NCBI RefSeq assembly: GCF_000149955.1
Contig: NC_030986.1
Span: 3,163,185-3,227,184, forward strand
Length of the DNA: 64,000 nucleotides
Source: Fusarium oxysporum f. sp. lycopersici 4287
Lineage: Eukaryota; Ascomycota; Sordariomycetes; Hypocreales; Nectriaceae
Reading direction: 5' to 3'
How positions within the stretch are numbered: the first letter of the stretch is position 1; every line of letters begins with the position of its first letter. Under the pieces are notes generated by a model. That model was given only the letters and a program-made list of their open reading frames with translations. It was not told the DNA's origin and made no database searches. The translations under genes and the position numbers were made by a program. Below, in pieces: positions 57,902 to 64,000 of this stretch.

Positions 57902-59081
57902 GGCTAATGGCTTGCTTCTTTATCAATGGGTTTTGTTATTCTCTCGGCGATGTTAATGGATAAGCAAGATATCCCTGGGTGGGGGATAGATTAGTAGCAA
58001 GTAATGATGTGATTAATGGGTCACGATAGGTACTCAAGTAGTCTACCACGAAACCCAGGAGGCCCCTGCTGGATTATCCTTTCCCCGGGGTGGCCAGCAG
58101 CCGCTCCAGCTGCAAGCTGTTTGCGTGAGTGGGGTCAGGAGGGGTAATAAGGCTAGGGGTGGTCAGAAAACGTCTGACGTGAAGATCTGATTTTGTATGG
58201 TGAATGCGGCTTCCCGCGTCTGACGTATTTTGACACCCCGCGGCCTTTTTACAAACCACTGCAAGCCTCATATTATTATAAGTAATTGGTTATCCCTGAA
58301 AAGGTCAGATCTTCACAAGCCTCTTCGGAGTTTCTTTTCTCCAGTCTAAGGGTGCCATTGTGGCTAGAAAGCACGCGTTTGAAGTTGGCGCCTCCGCGTC
58401 TAAAGTGGACCACATCGCTTAAAGGATTGTTTCTCCACTGTAGGCGCAGAAAACTCAAGGTCGTGATTCTGCAATTTCTTCCTTTCCTCTACTCTTAACA
58501 AAACGCACAACAGCCACATTTACACCTGTAAGTTACACCACACTTGTTTCCTGTATAATCTCGCATGATGAGCTCCTTTTTTCAAACCCTCCATTTCTCA
58601 TAGGAAGAGCCGTCTGAGACTGCCCTCGGCATATGTATTTGCCAGCTAAGCTCCTGACAAGATGCTCTTCTCTTCGTCTCTGCTGTGCGCCGCTCTCGCG
58701 TGTGTTTGCACGCGGAGACAATCATGAGCGAGCGGGCGGTCGGTGAGCCTGGCAAATGCGTCGGGGGCGGTGGTGCTTATAAACTGGGTTTCTGAAGTTT
58801 CGAGATGTTGTCACCTTGTTATGTTCGATCATCATATATAGTCACACGGCTGACCAACACTAGCAGGATCTACACCAGTGAGCGATTCGTAAGGTATTGA
58901 CACGGTCAGGATAAAGATATGAAATAATGACACCCTTACTGCGATTCGCCCATTCATCAATTGTTCTTTAAGATAGTCTATATAGCTTATTTACCATTTG
59001 TCATTACATCTTGACGCGTTTCTTCTAGTGACTTCTCTCGTTGCCAATTACCGAAAAACTTTCTGCAGGCCATCGTACGAA
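57902..59081. other. intergenic region between ATG33 and MPH1
   Basis: A 1.18-kb stretch upstream of ATG33 and downstream of MPH1 (both on minus). No RNA gene, repeat or coding frame found. Confidence 0.5.
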
Positions 59082-62000
59082 TCAATCACTGTCGCTCTCA
59101 TCCACAACAACTCGCCGTCCACGTGCTGTGCGTCTTGCAATAACATCGTTATCGGAAAACTCCTGGCCTCGTTGCTTCCCGGTCATCTTCAGAACTTCTC
59201 CGAGGTCTGGAATATCATCACTTTCCTGCGTGCCTGGGAATTGGGTCGGCACATAAAAAGGTTTTGTTGTTTTATCATGGGCACACTCAGGAGTGGATGT
59301 TGATGAAGCGGATGAGAAACTTGTTCGTAGAGAAACGGGCTCCCTCCCACTCGACATCGGGTGATTATCAGAAACGATGAAGTCCAGAAGATCTTCGCCA
59401 TTGTCGGATCCATCAGTCTCAATCATATCGCTGTCGCGTTCACAATCATCACCGACCTCGTCGCTGTTAAGCCCGCCATTCTTCTGCCGAGGCTTTCGTT
59501 TCACTTTCGATCTAGGCTTGCTGCCTCGTTTTGGTCGCCCACGACCTCTAGGTATGACCTCGTCCTCTTCATCGTCATCGTCATCGTCCTCTTCATCATT
59601 CTCTTCAGAAAGGCCCTCATCCACCATGGAGCCAACAGCAAATGTTTGCAGTGCTAAATCGGATGACAATCTCCTTCGTTTCGCACGAGGTTGTACCTTT
59701 GAAGGTGGCTTTCTATTTTGTTTCTTCTTGACTGACGCTGTTGCTCCAATTCCTTTCGCTTTCGTTGTTGGTGTTTCGTCTGTTGGTTCGGTTTCTGATT
59801 CAGATCCAGCAAATGCGTGTACTGGTATCTCCAGGTAGTTGCTCCTATCTTGGTATCGACACGGCAAAACCAAGCTTTCTGGATCATGTGCCATCTTGTG
59901 CCACATTTTGACAAAGCGTTTGGTGCGTGTCCCATGCTTTAGCTTAAATACTGGTCTGAGCTGCCTCTGCAGTTCTGGGTGCGCTGTCATATCAGGCATA
60001 TCTGTCTCCTCAATTATGCTATGATTGAACGGCAAGTTGCGGTATGCCCTGTTGAGCTCCTTAAGCTCTTCTTCATCGAGTAATACTTTGCTGAGTTCAG
60101 GCACTGTGGCGAGGTCACCCAGCTCCGGGTTGCGTTTGTTGTGTTGTTGTTTTGCTCTCCCACCAATTTTTAACATGCTCGCCACACTCTGAAATCCCGT
60201 CTCAACTCCGTCAGGCATATGAAACTTTTTCGGTGGCTTCTTCTTTCCTGCTGGTGCTCGACGCTTCTTCGGCTCCGGCAATGACTGGTCCTGTGTGTTT
60301 TCGACGGGAATGTCAACGTGTCGTTTGTCCACTTCGGGTACAACGCCTCTCGGAACGATTCGTGTCGAGAGATCAAATCGAAAATTGAACCGACTTCCCT
60401 CGCAAATCAATGTTTGCATCTTTTCGTAGTTGTCCTTGGATTTGGCAAATTGATCCTCTTCCTTGCCACGCATAAGTAGCAGCACGATGTTACCCGCTCG
60501 TTTTCGGCCAGTTCTTCCCATTCGTTGCAGCATTCGAATTGGGGATGCCGAAGAATCATAGCATACGATTAGATCGACCTGTCCGATGTCCAGTCCTTCT
60601 TCTCCGATTGAGGTAGCAACGAGCACGTTAAAATCACCCTTCTTGAACCTATTGATTGCCTCAATTTGCTGTGCTTGCTTCATACCTTCTCCTCTCTTGC
60701 CGTCAGCCTGTCCAACGAAGACACTAGCTTTGATAAGAGGTTGATGTTTATTCAGCATGCGCACAATATCTTCAGCAGAATCTCGGTATTCACTGAACAC
60801 GATTACACGAGTCGCCGAATTATCACTTTGGTCCATGAAGTGATTCAACACAGTGTCGGCCAAGGCTGTGAGTTTGGGATGTCCCACAAACCCTTCCGTA
60901 CGAAGCCATGTGGAAATTTTATCCATCATCTCCTGAAAATTAGAATCCTGAATCAGTTGGCGCTTGTACTTGGAACCCTTTTCTCCTCTGCCTTCCTGTT
61001 CGCTACGCAAGTCGACAAGATTGTCATAGAATGGCTTAATACCGTGGAAGTTTAGCAATTTTATCGAGTGTGCGATGCCGGTAAGAACGCTGAAGACAGC
61101 TCGCATCATGTGTTGCACGCCCTGGTTCGCATGCCTCCCTCGAGAAGCGAACCATTCTCTTTGGGATTGCATTAATCCGTATGCTGTGATAGCCATCGGG
61201 CTTCGTCCAAACCAGATATTTTGCGAGCTCAGTTTATCCGTCATCGGTTTCAGGGCCTTGGTGAAAAGTTCGCTAACTAGGACCATTTCGTCGGACGGAT
61301 CAAGGACAACCTGTTCGATATTCCTCTGATGAACATACTGACGAATGTCTATTGAGTCTTCTGTGCGTATTTCGCAATGAGATATGCCCAGGTTGTCAAT
61401 GACTTCTTGTACTGTCTCGATTTTTGAGCCAGGTGTGGCAGTCAATGCTAGTACTCGGAAGCTCTTGGAGAATCGTCGGATGAGTTTTGTGACCTTGGCA
61501 TATGCATACTCTCCAACCGCGCGATGAGCCTCATCGATGACCAACAGAGCTATAGATTTCGGATCGGCATATCCGTGTGATATATCATTTAGTAGCGTCT
61601 GGGGAGTCATGAAAAAGACTCGACGTGACTCCCACTCATCTACACGGAGAGCTGGAGGGATATCACCTGTCAACAGTGTTGTTTCAGACCGGGGGATACC
61701 CGCAATATTGTAGCAAGCATCGACTTGTTGTGCCACAAGGGGCTTTGTTGGAGCAACGAATACTAGCTTGGCTTTCTTGGTCCATCGATAGAAGTTGAGC
61801 ATGACGGTTGCAGCAATAAAAGTTTTCCCAAGACCAGTTGGCAATGCTACTAGGGTGTTGTTAAACAAACTGTTTTTGACGATACTGAATTGGTAATTTC
61901 GAATAGCGCCTAAGTTGGTGGGATAAACCCATGTCTGCATAGCCTCAGTGTCGACTTCATGGTGTGTTGGTTCTTCTCGAGGAAGATCGGCGCGGAACAC

Positions 62001-62363
62001 TCTTGTCGCTGCTGGCTGGGAAGGGCGCGGGCCATCGCTTGATAGCGAGCCGCCAAAAAGGGTCGTCTGACGCCAGTTTCCGGAACTTGTTCGATTGAAC
62101 CCTGTTCGAGGGGCTGGACCAGCTGGGGCTGCTACAGACACATTCGATCTCGACTGTGGCTCTGGGGATGAGAATGCATCTGAGGGGAGATCCTCCAACT
62201 CCAAAGCTGCCACAGCTGCAGAGTTTGGCCTGTTTGAGGGTTGCGATACTACTGCATGTAAAGCTTTTCTGTTGCCTTGTCCGTTCATAGAAGACGAGAC
62301 TTGATCAAGAGCGGTAATGAAATCCTCATCAGCGATGTCATCGTCGAACTCATCACTGTCCAT
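59082..62363 (-). CDS. MPH1: FANCM-family DNA helicase Mph1
   Basis: A single-exon gene of 1093 aa, starting at [15 protein letters not shown], the usual acidic Mph1 N-terminus. The frame is open a little further upstream, but this is the first ATG that fits the family. Helicase motifs: NYQFSIV, Walker A PTGLGKT (about 175), DEAHRAVG (about 276), TATPG, and [13 protein letters not shown] (about 614). The 280-residue helical insertion between the two RecA lobes is characteristic of FANCM/Hef proteins. The C-terminal third is basic and acidic low complexity, with no nuclease domain, as expected for the fungal branch. It unwinds D-loops and remodels stalled forks to limit crossovers. Confidence 0.94.
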   Translation of the reverse strand: MDSDEFDDDIADEDFITALDQVSSSMNGQGNRKALHAVVSQPSNRPNSAAVAALELEDLPSDAFSSPEPQSRSNVSVAAPAGPAPRTGFNRTSSGNWRQTTLFGGSLSSDGPRPSQPAATRVFRADLPREEPTHHEVDTEAMQTWVYPTNLGAIRNYQFSIVKNSLFNNTLVALPTGLGKTFIAATVMLNFYRWTKKAKLVFVAPTKPLVAQQVDACYNIAGIPRSETTLLTGDIPPALRVDEWESRRVFFMTPQTLLNDISHGYADPKSIALLVIDEAHRAVGEYAYAKVTKLIRRFSKSFRVLALTATPGSKIETVQEVIDNLGISHCEIRTEDSIDIRQYVHQRNIEQVVLDPSDEMVLVSELFTKALKPMTDKLSSQNIWFGRSPMAITAYGLMQSQREWFASRGRHANQGVQHMMRAVFSVLTGIAHSIKLLNFHGIKPFYDNLVDLRSEQEGRGEKGSKYKRQLIQDSNFQEMMDKISTWLRTEGFVGHPKLTALADTVLNHFMDQSDNSATRVIVFSEYRDSAEDIVRMLNKHQPLIKASVFVGQADGKRGEGMKQAQQIEAINRFKKGDFNVLVATSIGEEGLDIGQVDLIVCYDSSASPIRMLQRMGRTGRKRAGNIVLLLMRGKEEDQFAKSKDNYEKMQTLICEGSRFNFRFDLSTRIVPRGVVPEVDKRHVDIPVENTQDQSLPEPKKRRAPAGKKKPPKKFHMPDGVETGFQSVASMLKIGGRAKQQHNKRNPELGDLATVPELSKVLLDEEELKELNRAYRNLPFNHSIIEETDMPDMTAHPELQRQLRPVFKLKHGTRTKRFVKMWHKMAHDPESLVLPCRYQDRSNYLEIPVHAFAGSESETEPTDETPTTKAKGIGATASVKKKQNRKPPSKVQPRAKRRRLSSDLALQTFAVGSMVDEGLSEENDEEDDDDDDEEDEVIPRGRGRPKRGSKPRSKVKRKPRQKNGGLNSDEVGDDCERDSDMIETDGSDNGEDLLDFIVSDNHPMSSGREPVSLRTSFSSASSTSTPECAHDKTTKPFYVPTQFPGTQESDDIPDLGEVLKMTGKQRGQEFSDNDVIARRTARGRRVVVDESDSD

Positions 62364-63619
62364 GGTGGCGAATAAGTGTAGTGACGCGCGGCTTCTCAGT
62401 ATGCAGTGATTTGAATCAATAATTAAAACATTCTGGACGATGATGTTGTTTTTCTCCTTGTGATAGTGGTTCCCTGACAAAAACCAGGCACATGCAGATG
62501 ATTGATTTAGCTAAGGAAGGCAAGGGCGCGTTGCCCATGTCCGGGTCGCGCTGGGTTAAAACGCGATATCACGTGATCCGAGACATATCTGAGGCAGGTA
62601 CGAAGTAAGGTAGGTATAGCTTAGGTAGGATCTTTCCAGCTTTGACAATGTCTAACTCAGGTCCAACATTGAACTTAGGTACCTAAGTTTAGTAGGTATA
62701 AGGTAGGTACCTGGTAGGTTGGCTAGCTGAGAAATACATCATCAGGCCATCAATGCGCAGTGTTTGGAAAACCCTAAGGTAAGGTAGGTGTACCTTAGGT
62801 ACGCAAAGTCTTTCTCGTACTTCCTTTGGAAGCACTTACTTTTCGCTCTTTACATGTGAAGCAAAGTAGATACTAGGTACCTTTGTAAGGTAATCGATCC
62901 TTGTTTTCCATTTAGGTTCCGAATTTACGCCGTTTGGCTTTCTGGTAAGTTAACCGCTAATTTGGCCAAATCAGGTAGTGAGGCTGCCTGGTCGAGTGCC
63001 TTTTATGCTCGCCAGGGTTAGTGGGGCCTTCGTAAAACGTCACAGCTTGCTTCGCGAAGAGAACTTCTTTGTCTTCGACAACATTTTACCTTCTTCCTCA
63101 CGTATTGCTTCATCTCCGCACCACAAACGTCGGGGAGCTTGCGCAAATCTTTGTCATCAATCTTCGGCTCTCGCTCTCACGTCGACAGAGATAACGCCGC
63201 CGAATCGTCGCGTCTTATTCATTTCAACTCACTACACTACACAGTCGCACGAATCTCGACCGACCTACACACGCTTGTCCCTGCATTGGTGTAGACCATC
63301 TTCAGGCTGCGATCGCCATCTGAAGGAATCGCGTTTGACGGCTCGAGGCTTGGATTATCATCTGCTGCATCTCTGACTAGCTCTGGTCACCTTCCTCAAC
63401 CACGAACTCGATCACGTTCAGCATTTGAGGTTGTGAGATCACCACACGGCTCCCACAAATTCGCAAGTGCAATCACCTGCGCTTCTGATACCACGCTATA
63501 AAGAAAAACTACATACAGAAAAGGGAAGGAGAAAAAACCAGAAAAACTACAGGCAAGACTACCAAAAAGAAGTGAAGTGAAAAAACCACTATCACTATCT
63601 CGAACCATCACCTACTACT
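62364..63619. other. divergent intergenic region, MPH1 to MEX67
   Basis: CACGTGAT at 62570-62577 lies 207 bp before MPH1, with CGCG-containing motifs beside it. A dense cluster of AGGTA motifs fills 62590-62900 (separate entry). The last 600 bp before MEX67 are CT/CA-rich leader-like sequence with a purine-rich run at about 63,500-63,580. Confidence 0.5.
62590..62900. repeat. cluster of AGGTA / AGGTACCT motifs
   Basis: Within 310 bp I count more than a dozen AGGTA or TACCT units on the two strands, often as palindromic TAGGTACCTA-like pairs or as AAGGTAAGGTAGGTA runs. The same motif recurs more sparsely in other intergenic regions of this window (near 15655, 16200, 23040, 23310, 28685, 50671). 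It is not a clean tandem repeat. It could be a regulatory module or degenerate simple sequence. Confidence 0.55.
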
Positions 63620-64000
63620 ATGGCGCCTCGAGGTCGTCAGAATACCAGCGGGCGCGAGACGCGGAATGCGCGCAAACCAGCTACCACCTCCAGAGGTGGA
63701 ATTCAGAAGCGCAAGGCTGGTCGTGTTGATGGCGATGGCGATTTGGATATGGACAGTGCCGGTCGACGTGCTAAGAAGGCTACCACTGCTGATATCAAAC
63801 CTACTCGGTCCAGTACTCGAACTTCAACACGTGGCGGCCCCTCCAAAAATGCTCAAAATGTGCTGAAACATTTGAGCAGCGGCACCGCTGCATCCCTTGC
63901 CTCTCGCATTTCAAGTGCTTCCTCTGGCAAGGGTCCCAAGACTCGATCTCAAGACATGACAGGCCTGACGGTTCTACGAGTTGGTGGTCTGAAAGAAAGC
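63620..64000 (+). CDS. MEX67: mRNA export factor Mex67/NXF, 5' part only
   Basis: A frame starts at ATG 63620-63622 and runs off the right edge, giving 127 residues. It begins with an Arg/Gly- and Lys-rich tract (MAPRGRQNTSGRETRNARK), followed by Ser/Thr-rich basic sequence. It then reads NAQNVLKHLSSGTA, SRISSASSGKGP and the start of the RNA-binding domain, LTVLRVGGLKES. This order matches fungal Mex67. The protein pairs with Mtr2 and carries mRNPs through the nuclear pore. The LRR, NTF2-like and UBA domains would lie outside the window, so the call rests on the N-terminus alone. Confidence 0.72.
   Translation, partial: MAPRGRQNTSGRETRNARKPATTSRGGIQKRKAGRVDGDGDLDMDSAGRRAKKATTADIKPTRSSTRTSTRGGPSKNAQNVLKHLSSGTAASLASRISSASSGKGPKTRSQDMTGLTVLRVGGLKES

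Overview
The window is nuclear DNA of a filamentous ascomycete, most likely a Sordariomycete close to Fusarium. Genes are compact and mostly single-copy housekeeping genes. Introns are short (about 47-150 bp, one of 224 bp) with GT..AG ends and CTNAC-like branch sites. Intergenic DNA carries many AGGTACCT/TAGGTA-type motifs. Gene names below come from recognising protein families by eye. Exon joins were worked out from reading frames, splice signals and remembered family sequence; no database search was run.

Layout. Positions 1-11.2 kb hold no convincing intact gene: only a decayed SnoaL-like gene (8.1 kb), two weak fragments and an AT-rich relic (10.6-11.1 kb). From 11.2 kb onward genes are dense: POL5 (+), PRE10 (-), an unrecognised protein (+, 17.6 kb), RNA1 (-), CYT1 (+), a Cys-rich unknown (+), RPT1 (-) divergent from CCT4 (+), a small coiled-coil protein (+), COX17 (-), an HSL-type hydrolase (+), an Hsp20-type chaperone (+), an unrecognised 535-aa protein (-), a KAR9-like gene (+), an SGS1/BLM-type RecQ helicase (-), a giant ankyrin protein with a nucleotidyltransferase-like head (+), ATG33 (-), MPH1 (-) and the 5' end of MEX67 (+).

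Themes. Proteostasis is heavily represented (20S subunit PRE10, 19S ATPase RPT1, chaperonin CCT4, small Hsp). Two respiratory genes (CYT1, COX17) share a CACGTG plus CCAAT arrangement about 150 bp before their ATGs. Two helicases that process recombination intermediates (SGS1-type and MPH1) lie 9.5 kb apart. RNA1 and MEX67 serve nucleocytoplasmic transport.

Points to check first: (i) RNA1 and the KAR9-like gene each need a one-base frame correction, which suggests indel errors in the assembly or real lesions; (ii) both proteasome genes have a first coding exon that is only the ATG; (iii) the 1851-aa ankyrin protein has an N-terminal region with polymerase-beta-like acidic motifs and is the best candidate for poorly described biology here. 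I found no tRNA, rRNA, CRISPR array or intact transposon.
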